Below are positions 25,111-34,779 of a stretch of DNA of 64,000 bases, one piece after another (within the stretch, counting starts at the first letter, position 1; the number at the start of each line of letters is the position of its first letter). The translations under genes were made by a program, and so were the position numbers. The stretch covers positions 1,860,001 to 1,924,000 of the forward strand of contig NZ_JACBZY010000001.1 of the NCBI RefSeq assembly GCF_013408685.1. Direction: 5' to 3'. Origin of the DNA: Schumannella luteola (lineage in GTDB: Bacteria; Actinomycetota; Actinomycetes; Actinomycetales; Microbacteriaceae). The notes beneath the pieces were generated by a model. The model saw only the letters and a program-made list of their open reading frames with translations. It had not been told where the DNA came from and did no database searches.

Positions 25111-27588
25111 TCAGCTCAGCTCGCGCGCTCCGCCCACTCCGAACTGCGGACTGGCGACCGGGGCGCTCGATGACGCCGTCGGCGTCGCCGCCGCGGGATC
25201 CTCGAGGGGAGCCGCTGCCGGCTCGGACTCGGCGGGCCGCGCCGGGGCGATCGGGGTGGCCTGCGGGCTGCCTGCATCCGCCGGGCCGGCGGCGTCGGAG
25301 GCACCCGCCGCGTCATCGATCGCCGCCACGCCCTCGGCCTCGTCCGGCTCGAAACGCAGCCAGAGGCCGGCGAGCGGCGGGATCGTCAGCTCGGCCGACG
25401 CCGGCTTGCCGTCCCACGGCTCGGCGACCGCGGTGACGGCGCCGAAGTTGCCGACGCCCGACCCGCCGAACTCCTCGGCATCCGTGTTGAGCACCTCGAC
25501 CCAGCGGCCCGCCTGCGGCAGTCCCACCCGGTAGGAGCCCGCCGGGTTGCCGCCGAAGTTCACCAGACAGGCGAGCTGCGAGCCGTCGCGAGCGGTGCGC
25601 AGGAAGCCGAGCACATTCGCCTCCGGCGACGACGTGATCCAGTCGAGGCCGTCGGGGGAGGAGTCCTGCTGCCACAGCGCCGGCGTCTCGGCGTAGACCC
25701 GGTTGAGCTGCCCCACGAGCTTCAGCAGCCCCTGGTGCACCGGCTGGTCGAGGATCCACCAGTCGAGCCCGCGCTGCTCGCTCCACTCGCTCGGCTGACC
25801 GAACTCCGAGCCCATGAAGAGCAGCTGCTTGCCCGGATGCGACCACATGAACGCGAGGTACGCGCGCACGTTCGCGAGCTTCTGCCACTGATCGCCCGGC
25901 ATCCGCCCCAGCAGCGAGCCCTTGCCGTGCACGACCTCGTCATGGCTGATCGGCAGCAGGAAGTTCTCGCTGAAGGCGTAGACGAAGCTGAAGGTGATCT
26001 CGCCGTGGTGGTGCGAGCGCCACATCGGGTTCTCGCCGATGTACGACAGCGTGTCGTGCATCCAGCCCATGTTCCACTTCAGCCCGAAGCCGAGGCCGCC
26101 CTGATCGCTGGGACGCGTGACGCCCGGATACGAGGTCGACTCCTCGGCGATCATCACGATGCCCGGGTTGCGCTTGTAGGCGGTCGCGTTGACCTCCTGC
26201 AGGAAGCTGATCGCCTCGAGGTTCTCGCGCCCGCCGTGGCGGTTCGGCAGCCACTGACCCTCCTCGCGGGAGTAGTCGAGGTAGAGCATGCTCGCGACCG
26301 CATCCACCCGCAGCCCGTCGACGTGGAACTCCTCCAGCCAGTAGAGCGCGTTGGCGACCAGGAAGTTGCGCACCTGCGAGTCGCCGTAGTTGAAGATCAG
26401 CGTGCCCCAGTCCATGTGCTCGCCGAGCCGGGGATCGGGGTGCTCGTAGACCGAGCGCCCGTCGAAGTTCGCGAGCGCCCACTCGTCTTTCGGGAAGTGG
26501 CCGGGCACCCAGTCCATGATCACGCCGATGCCGGCCTGGTGCAGGGCGTCGATGAGGTGCTTCAGGTCGTCGGGATGCCCGAAGCGCGAGGTCGGGGCGT
26601 AGTAGCCGGTGACCTGGTAGCCCCACGAGCCGCCGAAGGGATGCTCGGCGAGCGGCAGGAACTCGACGTGCGTGAAGCCGGTCTCGCGCACGTATTCGAC
26701 CAGCTCGACCGCGGCGGCGCGGTAGTCGAGGCCGGGGCGCCAGGAGCCGAGATGCACCTCGTAGATGCTCATCGCGCCCTGGTGCGGGTCGGTCGCGGCG
26801 CGGGTGCGCATCCAGGCGTCGTCCTGCCAGGCGTAGATGGTGTCGCCGATCTTCGACGCGGTCGACGGCGGCACCTCGGTGTAGCGCGCCATCGGATCGG
26901 CGCGGGTGACCCAGTGGCCGTCGGGCGTGAGGATCTCGAACTTGTAGTTGTCGCCGGCGCCGAGACCGGGCACGAAGAGCTCCCAGACGCCCTGGTCGCT
27001 CAGTCGGCGCAGCGTGTGGCCGGCGCCGACCCAGCGGTTGAAGTCGCCGACGACGCGCACGGCCTGCGCGTGCGGCGCCCAGACCGAGAACGAGGTGCCG
27101 TCGACGCCCTCGTGCGGGCGGTGGTGGGCGCCGAGCCAGTGCCAGAGCTGCTCGCTGCGGCCCTCGCCGAAGAGGTAGAGGTCGATCTCGCCGACGCTCG
27201 GCACGAAGCGGTAGGGGTCGCCGCTCGTCCACGAGGGCCCGTCGGCGTAGTCGGCGCGCACCTCGTACGCCTGCCCCTCGCCGAGAGCGAAGCCGTGCCA
27301 GAGGCCGTCCTGCACGTGGCCCAGCGGCACCTCGCTGCCGTCGGCGCGCACGACCGTCACGGCCTGCGCGAGCGGGCGGATGACGCGGATGACCCACCCG
27401 CCCTCGACCCGGTGCGCCCCGAGGGCGTCGTGCGGGTGCGGGTGCCGGCCCTCGACGAGCGACAGGATGTGATCGGGGTGCAGCTCGGGCAGAGCGCCCG
27501 CCGCGGTCGGCGGCGCCGACACCGGCTCGGGTGCGGCGTGACCGGTGGCGGCGCTCGGGATGGTCGGTGTGTCGTCGTGCTCGGTCAT
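25111..27588 (-). CDS. glgB: 1,4-alpha-glucan branching enzyme
   Basis: 825 residues. Forms alpha-1,6 branches in alpha-glucan. N-terminal beta domains ([22 protein letters not shown]48 [19 protein letters not shown]) precede the GH13 barrel with the nucleophile region [19 protein letters not shown], acid region [16 protein letters not shown] and third Asp in [17 protein letters not shown]. Unusual: ~90 extra C-terminal residues rich in Ala, Pro and Ser after the usual end ([12 protein letters not shown]). The ATG shares one base with the glgE stop (TGATG), so translation is coupled: glgE-glgB form one operon, as in the mycobacterial Rv1327c-Rv1326c pair. Confidence 0.95.
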   Translation of the reverse strand: MTEHDDTPTIPSAATGHAAPEPVSAPPTAAGALPELHPDHILSLVEGRHPHPHDALGAHRVEGGWVIRVIRPLAQAVTVVRADGSEVPLGHVQDGLWHGFALGEGQAYEVRADYADGPSWTSGDPYRFVPSVGEIDLYLFGEGRSEQLWHWLGAHHRPHEGVDGTSFSVWAPHAQAVRVVGDFNRWVGAGHTLRRLSDQGVWELFVPGLGAGDNYKFEILTPDGHWVTRADPMARYTEVPPSTASKIGDTIYAWQDDAWMRTRAATDPHQGAMSIYEVHLGSWRPGLDYRAAAVELVEYVRETGFTHVEFLPLAEHPFGGSWGYQVTGYYAPTSRFGHPDDLKHLIDALHQAGIGVIMDWVPGHFPKDEWALANFDGRSVYEHPDPRLGEHMDWGTLIFNYGDSQVRNFLVANALYWLEEFHVDGLRVDAVASMLYLDYSREEGQWLPNRHGGRENLEAISFLQEVNATAYKRNPGIVMIAEESTSYPGVTRPSDQGGLGFGLKWNMGWMHDTLSYIGENPMWRSHHHGEITFSFVYAFSENFLLPISHDEVVHGKGSLLGRMPGDQWQKLANVRAYLAFMWSHPGKQLLFMGSEFGQPSEWSEQRGLDWWILDQPVHQGLLKLVGQLNRVYAETPALWQQDSSPDGLDWITSSPEANVLGFLRTARDGSQLACLVNFGGNPAGSYRVGLPQAGRWVEVLNTDAEEFGGSGVGNFGAVTAVAEPWDGKPASAELTIPPLAGLWLRFEPDEAEGVAAIDDAAGASDAAGPADAGSPQATPIAPARPAESEPAAAPLEDPAAATPTASSSAPVASPQFGVGGARELS

Positions 27589-29696
27589 CAGACGCCTCTC
27601 GGGTACTCGATCGCGAGGATGTGCACGGGTTCCGTGAACGCATCCAGTCGCACGTAGTTCTCCGCGCCCCACGTCCAGCGCTGGCCCGTGACGAGGTCGC
27701 GCACGCCGAACTCCGCATCCTCGTCGAGCCCGAGGGCCGCGAGGTCGAGGTAGACCATGCCCTCGCGCACCGAGTGCGGGTCGACGTTCGCGACCACGAT
27801 GACGCCGTCGCGGCGACCGGAGCGCACGAACTCGGACTCGATCGTCTTGCTGTAGACCAGCAGCGCGTCGTCGCTCGACCAGTGCACGCGCAGGTTGCGC
27901 AGCTGACGCAGCGCCGGGTGCTCGCGGCGCGCCTGGTTGAGCAGCGTGAGGTACGGCGCCAGCGAGCGGTTCTCGCGCTCGGCGGCGGCCCAGTCGCGGG
28001 GCTTGTACTCGTACTTCTCGTTGTCGATGTTCTCTTCGCTGCCCGGGCGGGCGACATCCTCGAACAGCTCGTAGCCCGAGTAGACGCCCCAGAGCGGCCC
28101 GCCCGTGGCGGCCAGCGCGGCGCGGATCTTGTACGCGGCCGGCCCGCCGAACTGCAGGTACTCGGTGAGGATGTCCGGGGTGTTGACGAAGAGGTTCGGC
28201 CGCATCCACGCGCTCGTCTCGGTCGAGACCGAGCCGAGGAACTCCTCGAGCTCCTCCTTCGTGTTGCGCCAGGTGAAGTAGCTGTAGCTCTGCTGGAATC
28301 CGGCGCCGGCCAGCGAGCGCATCATCGCCGGGCGGGTGAACGCCTCGGCGAGGAACACGACCTCGGGGTGGCGCTCGTAGATGACGCCGAGCAGCCACTC
28401 CCAGAAGTCGAGCGGCTTCGTGTGCGGGTTGTCGACGCGGAAGATCGTGACGCCCTGCTCGATCCAGTGCTCGACGATGCGCAGCACCTCGGCGCGGATG
28501 CCCTCCGGATCGTTGTCGAAGTTGACCGGGTAGATGTCCTGGTACTTCTTCGGCGGGTTCTCGGCGTAGGCGATCGAGCCGTCGGGACGCGTGGTGAACC
28601 ACTCGGGATGCGCCTCGACCCACGGGTGGTCGGGCGCCGCCTGCAGGGCCAGGTCGATCGCGAGCTCGAGGCCGTTCTTCTTCGCCTGGCCGAGGAACCA
28701 GCGGAAGTCGGCGAGCGTGCCGAGGTCGGGGTGCACGGCGTCGTGCCCGCCCTCGGCGGCCCCGATCGCCCAGGGGCTGCCCGGGTCGTGCGGCCCGGCG
28801 ACGGTGGAATTGTTCGGACCCTTGCGGAAGACGCGTCCGATGGGGTGGATGGGCGGCAGGTAGACGACGTCGAAGCCCATGGCCGCGATCGCCGGCAGGC
28901 GGCGGGCGGCGGTGCGGAACGTGCCGCTCTGCCACGAGCCGTCTTTGCGCTGCTTCGCGCCCTCGGAGCGGGGGAAGAACTCGTACCAGCTGCCGACGCC
29001 GGCGCGTTCGCGCTCGACGCGCAGGGTGAGCGTCGCGCTCTCGGTGGTGAGCGAGGCAACCGGTTCGGCGTCGATCTCGCGGCTCAGCCGCGGGTCGTGC
29101 GCGACCTTGAGCCGCGTCTCGCCGGGGGAGGAGGTGTCGAGGAAGGCGGCGCGCGCCTCCTTGTAGACCTTGCCCTTGCGGCCCTCGAGCAGCTGGGCGC
29201 CCATCGCGAAGACGAGATCGACATCCTGATCGACCTCGACCTTGATGTCGGCGGTGTGCAGCCAGGTGGCCCAGTCGTCGCTGGAGGCGCGCACGCGCCA
29301 GGTCCAGTCGCCGAGCTGGTCGAGCTGCGCCTCGGCGCTCCAGCGGTCGCTGCCGGCGGCTCCGAGTGCCAGGGGGCGGGTCGTGGTCGTGCCGTCGGGC
29401 GCGGTGAGCACGAGGTCGACCCTGAGCAGGCCGTGCCCCTCGCGGAAGACGGTCGCCGCGAACGGGACCACCTCGCCGGCGAAGGCCTTCGCATCCCAGC
29501 GGCCCTCGGGCTGCGCCGGGGAGAGGTCGCGGATGGGGATGCGGCCGATGCGCGCGGCGCGCGACGGCAGGGCGTCGGCGAATGCGGGAGAGGCCGGAGC
29601 GCTCACGGGCGCAGCTGCGGGCGGTGCGGGATCAGGCGCCGGGGCGGAGCTCGGCGTCGCGGTCGAGGGGCGCTGGTTTCGCGGGGTGGTCGCCAC
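27588..29696 (-). CDS. glgE: Alpha-1,4-glucan:maltose-1-phosphate maltosyltransferase
   Basis: 702 residues from a GTG; TACGGT (29703-29708 on the complementary strand) lies 6 nt upstream, a leaderless pattern. GlgE extends alpha-glucan with maltose-1-phosphate. An Ala/Pro-rich N-terminal tail (~40) is followed by the GlgE N-terminal domain and a GH13_3 barrel: [23 protein letters not shown]-like substrate site, nucleophile region [18 protein letters not shown], acid region [14 protein letters not shown]. The maltose-1-phosphate supply genes (treS, pep2, glgC, glgM) are not in the window. It is first in the operon with glgB. Confidence 0.95.
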   Translation of the reverse strand: MATTPRNQRPSTATPSSAPAPDPAPPAAAPVSAPASPAFADALPSRAARIGRIPIRDLSPAQPEGRWDAKAFAGEVVPFAATVFREGHGLLRVDLVLTAPDGTTTTRPLALGAAGSDRWSAEAQLDQLGDWTWRVRASSDDWATWLHTADIKVEVDQDVDLVFAMGAQLLEGRKGKVYKEARAAFLDTSSPGETRLKVAHDPRLSREIDAEPVASLTTESATLTLRVERERAGVGSWYEFFPRSEGAKQRKDGSWQSGTFRTAARRLPAIAAMGFDVVYLPPIHPIGRVFRKGPNNSTVAGPHDPGSPWAIGAAEGGHDAVHPDLGTLADFRWFLGQAKKNGLELAIDLALQAAPDHPWVEAHPEWFTTRPDGSIAYAENPPKKYQDIYPVNFDNDPEGIRAEVLRIVEHWIEQGVTIFRVDNPHTKPLDFWEWLLGVIYERHPEVVFLAEAFTRPAMMRSLAGAGFQQSYSYFTWRNTKEELEEFLGSVSTETSAWMRPNLFVNTPDILTEYLQFGGPAAYKIRAALAATGGPLWGVYSGYELFEDVARPGSEENIDNEKYEYKPRDWAAAERENRSLAPYLTLLNQARREHPALRQLRNLRVHWSSDDALLVYSKTIESEFVRSGRRDGVIVVANVDPHSVREGMVYLDLAALGLDEDAEFGVRDLVTGQRWTWGAENYVRLDAFTEPVHILAIEYPRGV

Positions 29697-30212
29697 GTTC
29701 CGACCGTAGCGCGCAGGTGCGTCGCTGTCGCGGGGGACTCAGAGCACAGCCAGGAGCCGAGTGGATGGGGGACGATCTGTCGGCGCGGGGTACGCGTGGG
29801 GTACACGGATTCGTACCCCGAACTGCAGGTCAGCCCGCATGTGCCCGGTTGTGTTGTAACCCGAAATCGCAACTGATTTCGTGCGAGAAGTCGTCAGTTT
29901 CACGTAAAACCCCGATCAGATCCCGTCGTCGGGGTTTGTACCCCATCCGGCGATACCCCGCCCCTCTACTGGGGACAGCCGCGAGCTTGTCCGCATTAGA
30001 GGGGACTGTCTACTGTTTGTTTCACGGAGGCAATGATCCGCGCGCCGCACCGGGGGGACCGGACGACGCACTGCCTCCGAACTCGAAGACCCGAATCTCT
30101 CCACACCCGAATCTCACGAGGCGCCCGACCTCGGCGACGGCCCGAACCGTCGCTTCTCCGTCGTGCCCGCGTGCTCGTCGGCGGCCCGAATCCGCCACGG
30201 AAGGACACGACA
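29697..30212. promoter_or_regulatory. Repeat-rich regulatory region between glgE and the SipW cassette
   Basis: 516 bp, locally AT-richer, no credible gene. GGGGTAC or its complement GTACCCC occurs four times (29787-29793, 29798-29804, 29813-29819, 29938-29944), two of them as an inverted pair. Other inverted repeats: CGAAATC-N6-GATTTCG (29862-29881) and CCCCTCTA/TAGAGGGG (29961-29968, 29997-30004), the latter flanking a candidate -35. Promoter for the cassette: TTGTCC (29987-29992), 18-bp spacer, TACTGT (30011-30016), giving a ~190-nt leader that contains two copies of ACCCGAATCTC 16 bp apart (30089, 30105). The leftward glgE promoter lies at 29703-29708. Confidence 0.5.
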
Positions 30213-30806
30213 ATGAACAAGCTCACCAAGGGCGCCATCGCCGGCGCCGCCGGCATCGTCCTCCTCATGGGCGGCGCGGGCTCGCTCGCCTACTGGACCG
30301 GCACCGCCGACCTCGGCAACGCCCAGACGATCACCGCCGGCCAGCTCAAGGCCGCCGCCGGAACCACCGGCACCTGGCTCGTCAACAACGCTGCCGTCCC
30401 GGCCGCGTACAAGATCGTCCCCGGCGACCAGCTCACCTACTCGCAGAACGTCACGGTCGACGCCTCCGGCAGCAACCTGAAGTTCCAGGTGTCGCTCGCC
30501 AACGGCGCCATCACCGCCGACACGGCCAACGCCAACAGCACCGCGAGCAGCAACCTCGTCGGCCGTCTGCAGAAGGCGGCGGCGTTCACCGTCTCCGGCT
30601 CGAACGTCACGCTCGTCAGCGGCACGACCGACACCTACAAGGTCGCGACCGCCGGCAGCACGACCGTCGCGGTCTCGGTCACGATCACCTGGACGAACAG
30701 CTTCAACGACGCCCTCACCTCGGCCAACGTCACGGCCGACAACAACGCTCAGCTCGGCGGCGTCAAGCTCGCCAACTACGCGCTGAACGTCACTCAGGTC
30801 GCGTAA
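30213..30806 (+). CDS. Alternate-signal (SipW-type) exported protein, putative fibre subunit
   Basis: 197 residues. Short basic start, hydrophobic segment (~7-23), then SLAYWTGTADLGNAQTITAG: a small residue pattern, aromatic pair Y27-W28, and an ITAG strand start, as in TasA/CalY-type substrates of SipW and in the actinobacterial alternate-signal export family (TIGR04089-like; name from memory). The mature part is Thr/Ser/Asn-rich and all-beta in character (VTVDASGSNLKFQVSLANG; VAVSVTITWTNSF) without Cys. Ribosome binding site GGAAGGA. First gene of the cassette and separated from the rest by three hairpins, so it may be the most abundant product. Confidence 0.82.
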   Translation: MNKLTKGAIAGAAGIVLLMGGAGSLAYWTGTADLGNAQTITAGQLKAAAGTTGTWLVNNAAVPAAYKIVPGDQLTYSQNVTVDASGSNLKFQVSLANGAITADTANANSTASSNLVGRLQKAAAFTVSGSNVTLVSGTTDTYKVATAGSTTVAVSVTITWTNSFNDALTSANVTADNNAQLGGVKLANYALNVTQVA

Positions 30807-30812
30807 CACCTC

Positions 30813-30900
30813 GCGGGTCCGCGCGCCTCGTCGTCGCGGACCCGCGCCCTCCCGCCGGGCTCGACCCGGCATCCACCGACCGGAACCCGAACCGGTCGGT
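30813..30900 (+). other. Three tandem RNA hairpins within the SipW cassette
   Basis: Perfect inverted repeats: 11 bp (30813-30823/30835-30845), 6 bp (30854-30859/30865-30870) and 9 bp (30875-30883/30892-30900), filling most of the 131-nt gap between the first and second genes. They could act as an attenuator, partial terminator or RNase-blocking 3' end that raises the level of the first gene product relative to the others. Confidence 0.6.
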
Positions 30901-30937
30901 TCCCGCCCACAGCACACTCGACCCGAACGAGGAAGCC

Positions 30938-31753
30938 ATGAGCAGCATGTCTCGCGCCCTGCGCCGCAGCACGACGTCCGCGTCGCGCTCGCGCCGCAAC
31001 GCGACTCTGCTCGCGGTCGTGCTGCTGGGCGCCGGACTCGGAATCGGCGTCGCCACAGTCCGTCGCACCACGACGGCGCAGCCGGCGACGCCGATTCGAC
31101 TGCGAGGCACGGCCTCCGCACGTCCGGTCGGGCTCGCCACGCTGCGCGATTCCGCGGCGTCGCCGCTTGCTGTGCGCGCTCTCGCGCTCGGCCGACGCGG
31201 CGCTCGGGGAGCAGCGCGCGCTGCGGCGCGAACCTCGATCCGCGGAGTGCTCGCCTCGGCCGCGGCCATCGGCGTCGCCGTCGTCGCCGTCTCGACCGGA
31301 GTCGGCGGCACCTACGCCTTCATCAACGCCCAGGCGCCGGCGTCGAACGGGCTGACGATCACCGCCGGGGCTCCCGCCCTCAAGGTCACCGGATCGACCG
31401 GGACGAACGTCATCCCGGCGAGCACCTGGACCAACCTCCTCCCCGGTGACAGCGGACGGCAGGCCATCACCATCAGCAACACGGGCGACGCGCCCATGAA
31501 GCTCTCCGCCAAGGTCGCGGGCGCGACGCCCTACACGGTCGGCGTCATCTACAACGCGACCTGCGCCTCCACCGCCACGCCGATCACTCTCGGGGCGACC
31601 TCGGCCTCGCTGAGCGCCGCCTCGCTCGCGAAGAACGGCGGCTCCGTCACCGCGTGCGTCGTCGTGACCGTGCCCGCCAATGCCGCGTCGAGCACCCAGG
31701 CGGCCGCCAACGTCTTCACCCTCACCATCGACGCCGCGCAGGCCGCATCATGA
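30938..31753 (+). CDS. SipW-type signal protein with long Arg-rich N-terminal extension
   Basis: 271 residues. Two hydrophobic segments (about 22-40 and 103-123) are separated by an Arg/Ala-rich stretch. The second is followed by GGTYAFINAQAPASNGLTITAG, the same spacing of aromatic residue and ITAG seen in the first cassette protein, so this is the likely SipW cleavage region. The mature ~140 residues are beta-rich (GDSGRQAITISNTGDAPMKLS). GAGGA precedes the ATG. The true start could lie further downstream, removing the first segment. It overlaps the next gene by 4 nt. Confidence 0.75.
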   Translation: MSSMSRALRRSTTSASRSRRNATLLAVVLLGAGLGIGVATVRRTTTAQPATPIRLRGTASARPVGLATLRDSAASPLAVRALALGRRGARGAARAAARTSIRGVLASAAAIGVAVVAVSTGVGGTYAFINAQAPASNGLTITAGAPALKVTGSTGTNVIPASTWTNLLPGDSGRQAITISNTGDAPMKLSAKVAGATPYTVGVIYNATCASTATPITLGATSASLSAASLAKNGGSVTACVVVTVPANAASSTQAAANVFTLTIDAAQAAS

Positions 31754-33156
31754 TCCGCACCCGACTCGTCGGCGCGCTGCGCGCCCACGGAGGTCGACCG
31801 CTCAAGCACGGCATCGTCGCCGGGCTGGTCGTCGCCCTGCTCGCCGCCGGCACCGGCGCCAGTTACGCCTACTGGAGCGTCTCGGCCACGGCGACGAGCA
31901 CGCCGACCATCGCGAAGCTCGTCGTCACGCCGACTGGCTTCGGCACGATCTCGCTGGGAAACGAGAACGTGAGCGCCGCCGGATCGACCAGCCTCGTGCA
32001 GACCAGCTCGGTGCAGATCAAGAACGACACGGTGACCTCGAGCGTCCAGGCGATGCCGCTGAGCGTGCGCTTCTCGTCGAGCGAGACCAGCGGTCTCGCC
32101 GCAGCCGCGGTGGTGCGCGCCTGGCCGGTCGCCTCGCTGGCCGCCTGCACGACCGCCACCGCCGTCCCCGCCGGCACCGCTTCGGCGACCTGGGCTGCCG
32201 GTGTGACCGTCACCGCATCCGATCTCGACGCCGGGGTCAGCGCTTTCTACTGCATCCGCACCACCGTCGACCGCGCCAGCGCCACGGCCGCGAACGGCGC
32301 GCTCAGCTTCACCCCGCGCGCCGCCGCCACGCTGACCGCGGGCAGCGCTTTCACGGTGACCACGACCGCCACCAGCACCGGCAGCACGACGCGCATCTAC
32401 CCGACTGCCACGTCGATCAGCAACTCCTACTGGCAGAAGGTCGTCGTCAACTCGATGTGCCTCGACGTCTCGAACAGCGGCACCGGCAGCGGCACCGCAG
32501 TCATCCCGTGGAGCGACTGCCATGGCGGCACGAACCAGCAGTGGCAGTTCATCCCCGACAGCACCAACCCGGGCTACGTGGAGATCAAGCCGCGCAACGC
32601 GACCGCTCTGCGCATCGACAACAACGGCACCCTGACCTCCGGAACGGGCGTCACCGTGACTACCGACGGCTCGGTCGCCGCCGATCGTCAGCTGTGGCAG
32701 GTGCAGGTCGTCAACGGCGGCTCGAGCTACCAGATCGTCAGCAAGTACAGCGGCATGTGCCTGACCGCCCCCGGCGGCTCGGGCGGCCAGATGACCCAGG
32801 CTCCGTGCGCCGGCGGCGCCACCCAGACCTTCGCGATCACGCAGCTGACGCGCGTGCAGTTCCCGACGCCGACCTGCTCGATCCCCACCGGCCGTCAGTC
32901 GCTCGTCTTCGCCTGGAGCGAGGCCGGCACCGGTCCGTACACGATCCAGGGCTGGACCGGCTCGATGTGGTACACCGCCGACAGCTCCAGCAACGCCAAC
33001 GCGACCCAGCTCACGGTGCCCAACCGCAGCTACCCGAACGGCACCTACGCCTTCCGGATCCTCGACGGCACCGACGTCGTCGTCGCCACCGGCACGGTCG
33101 TCGTCAACAACGGCGGATTCAGCAGCTGCACCGCGCAAGCGGCGGTCGCCTCGTGA
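31750..33156 (+). CDS. SipW-type exported protein with ricin B-type lectin domain
   Basis: 468 residues. SipW-type signal: hydrophobic 21-36, then GASYAYWSVSATATSTPTIA. Residues ~50-210 are a Thr/Ala-rich beta region; ~227-365 are a ricin-type beta-trefoil with QxW-like repeats (NQQWQF, RQLWQV, TQTFAI) and paired Cys; ~370-468 form a further beta domain (YPNGTYAFRILDGTDVVVA). Ricin-type domains bind sugars, so it could tie an exported fibre to glycans or the cell wall. Overlaps both neighbours by 4 nt. Confidence 0.82.
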   Translation: MIRTRLVGALRAHGGRPLKHGIVAGLVVALLAAGTGASYAYWSVSATATSTPTIAKLVVTPTGFGTISLGNENVSAAGSTSLVQTSSVQIKNDTVTSSVQAMPLSVRFSSSETSGLAAAAVVRAWPVASLAACTTATAVPAGTASATWAAGVTVTASDLDAGVSAFYCIRTTVDRASATAANGALSFTPRAAATLTAGSAFTVTTTATSTGSTTRIYPTATSISNSYWQKVVVNSMCLDVSNSGTGSGTAVIPWSDCHGGTNQQWQFIPDSTNPGYVEIKPRNATALRIDNNGTLTSGTGVTVTTDGSVAADRQLWQVQVVNGGSSYQIVSKYSGMCLTAPGGSGGQMTQAPCAGGATQTFAITQLTRVQFPTPTCSIPTGRQSLVFAWSEAGTGPYTIQGWTGSMWYTADSSSNANATQLTVPNRSYPNGTYAFRILDGTDVVVATGTVVVNNGGFSSCTAQAAVAS

Positions 33157-34058
33157 TCGCCGCACGACGACCGGTCCTGGCGACCGTCGTCGCCTCCCTG
33201 CTCGCGGCGGCTGCGGCCCTGGGGGGAGTCGCAGCCGCCGTGTCTCCCGCGTACGCGGAGAGCAGCGGCATCGAGCTGAGCACCGACGGAACCTACTTCG
33301 CCCGCACCCTCACGACGCCGCTGTTCGACCCGTCGGCGGCGATGATCCCCGGCAGCTCGCAGTCGAACTCGTTCTGGGTGCGCAACGCCTCGGGCGCTCC
33401 CGCCTACCTGCGGGTGTCGATCGCGAACGTCCACAGCACCGACGTCGACCTCGCGAACGCGCTGACCGTCTCGGCCAGCACCAGTGGCGACAGCGGCAGC
33501 CGCGTCGCGATCTCCGAGGCCGCGCCCTGCGCCGTGCTGACCGAGGGGCAGGTGATCCCGAGCGGCGGCACGCTGCGCGTCTCGGCCGTCGCCGCGCTCG
33601 GCGACCTGCAGGGCCAGGCCGGCCAGGGAGGATCGGCGGACTTCCGGATGCTCGTCAACCTGTCGAGCGTCAACCTCGCCGGCGGCGACCGCTACGCCTG
33701 CCTCGCCGACAGCGGCGAGGTGCCCGGCTTCTACACCGGCTCCCGCACCACCGCGGGCGGCACCCGCTCGGCCGGCCAGGGCGACCTCGTGGCGACCGGC
33801 GGCGCCGACGTCCCCGCCGCGGTGACCCCGAGCGACAGCGTGCCGATCGCCGGCGGATCCAGCTCCGACGACGAGGACCACCTTCTCGCCGCGGCCTGGA
33901 ACTCGGCCGACCTCGACCAGTGGTGGATCGTCCTCCTCTGGATCGGCGCCGCCCTCCTCGGCGGACTCGCGGTGCTCGGCCGCGACCGACTCCGCCGCAC
34001 CTCTTCTTCGGCCACCACCACGACCTCGGGAACCCCCGAGAACGGAGCAGCGTCATGA
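33153..34058 (+). CDS. Membrane-anchored surface protein of the SipW cassette
   Basis: 301 residues from a GTG overlapping the previous stop (GTGA). Unlike the other cassette proteins it has an ordinary Sec signal with an AxA site (SPAYAES, cut after ~A35). The exported part has STDGTYFARTLTTPLFDPSA and PGSSQSNSFWVRNASGAPAYL, a beta-sandwich-like pattern I associate with proteins encoded next to actinobacterial sipW genes. A Gly/Ser/Asp linker leads to a C-terminal membrane segment (WWIVLLWIGAALLGGLAVLG) and a basic tail. It may be the cell-surface anchor for the fibre; this is inference. Confidence 0.75.
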   Translation: MIAARRPVLATVVASLLAAAAALGGVAAAVSPAYAESSGIELSTDGTYFARTLTTPLFDPSAAMIPGSSQSNSFWVRNASGAPAYLRVSIANVHSTDVDLANALTVSASTSGDSGSRVAISEAAPCAVLTEGQVIPSGGTLRVSAVAALGDLQGQAGQGGSADFRMLVNLSSVNLAGGDRYACLADSGEVPGFYTGSRTTAGGTRSAGQGDLVATGGADVPAAVTPSDSVPIAGGSSSDDEDHLLAAAWNSADLDQWWIVLLWIGAALLGGLAVLGRDRLRRTSSSATTTTSGTPENGAAS

Positions 34059-34693
34059 GCGCCATCGCCAGCACCACCGCATCCGCCGGTCTCGGCGACC
34101 TGGCCTCGAAGCCGACTCGCGCCGTTGCCGCCAAACCCGAGAAGCGCCGCGGCCCGCTGCACTATGTCGGCGTGACCATCAGCGCCGCCCTGCTGCTGTT
34201 CGTGGCGATCGTCGCCCTGCTCGTCGTCGCGATCCCCGCGGCGACCGGGTCGACGCCGTACACGGTGCTGACCTCGTCGATGGAGCCGAAGTACCCCGCC
34301 GGCACGCTCGTCGTGATCAAGCCCGTCGCCGCCGAGAACGTGCAGGTCGGCGACGTGATCACCTACCAGCTGCACTCGGGCGAGCCCGAGGTCGTGACGC
34401 ACCGCGTGATCGCGATCGACAACCCGATCGGCGGCGAGCGCACCTTCACCACGAAGGGCGACAACAATGACATCGCCGACGCCGCGCCCGTGCGCGAGGT
34501 GCAGGTGCGCGGTGAGCTCTGGTACGCCGTGCCGCTGATCGGCTGGGTCAACAACGTGATCAACGGCGGCACCCGCGCCGTCATCATCCCGATCGCCGCC
34601 GTCGTGCTCTTCGGCTACGCCGGGTGGATGTTCGTGGGCTCGGTGCTCGACCGTCGCCGTCGTCGTCGCGAGGCCCAGGCCGGGCAGGCCTGA
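34055..34693 (+). CDS. sipW: Signal peptidase I, SipW/ER-type
   Basis: 212 residues. Membrane segments at ~37-62 and ~174-197. ER-type (archaeal/SipW) catalytic layout: Ser75 in LTSSMEPKYPAG, His116 in VVTHRVIAID in place of the Lys of bacterial-type enzymes, and Asp136 in TKGDNNDIAD. In Bacillus, SipW processes TasA and TapA for biofilm fibres; here it is the last gene of an operon encoding three proteins with matching signals, with 4-nt overlaps from 31750 onward, so those are its likely substrates. Confidence 0.9.
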   Translation: MSAIASTTASAGLGDLASKPTRAVAAKPEKRRGPLHYVGVTISAALLLFVAIVALLVVAIPAATGSTPYTVLTSSMEPKYPAGTLVVIKPVAAENVQVGDVITYQLHSGEPEVVTHRVIAIDNPIGGERTFTTKGDNNDIADAAPVREVQVRGELWYAVPLIGWVNNVINGGTRAVIIPIAAVVLFGYAGWMFVGSVLDRRRRRREAQAGQA

Positions 34694-34779
34694 GCCGCAC
34701 CGGCGGCTCGAGCGGAATCGCGCTCCCCGGTCGCCCCCGCGTCGGAGGCACGCAACCGCCTGCCCCTAGGCTGTCGCGG

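Noticed and set aside
26948-27178. Short plus-strand frames within glgB and glgE
   Set aside because: Antisense shadows without ribosome binding sites or recognisable products.
30026-30120. Possible cyclic-di-AMP (ydaO-type) riboswitch upstream of the SipW cassette
   Set aside because: CCGGGGGGACCGG and a flanking GGAGGCA/TGCCTCC helix gave a superficial match, but the conserved GGGGTGAATC-like block is missing, so the region is listed only as a repeat-rich leader.
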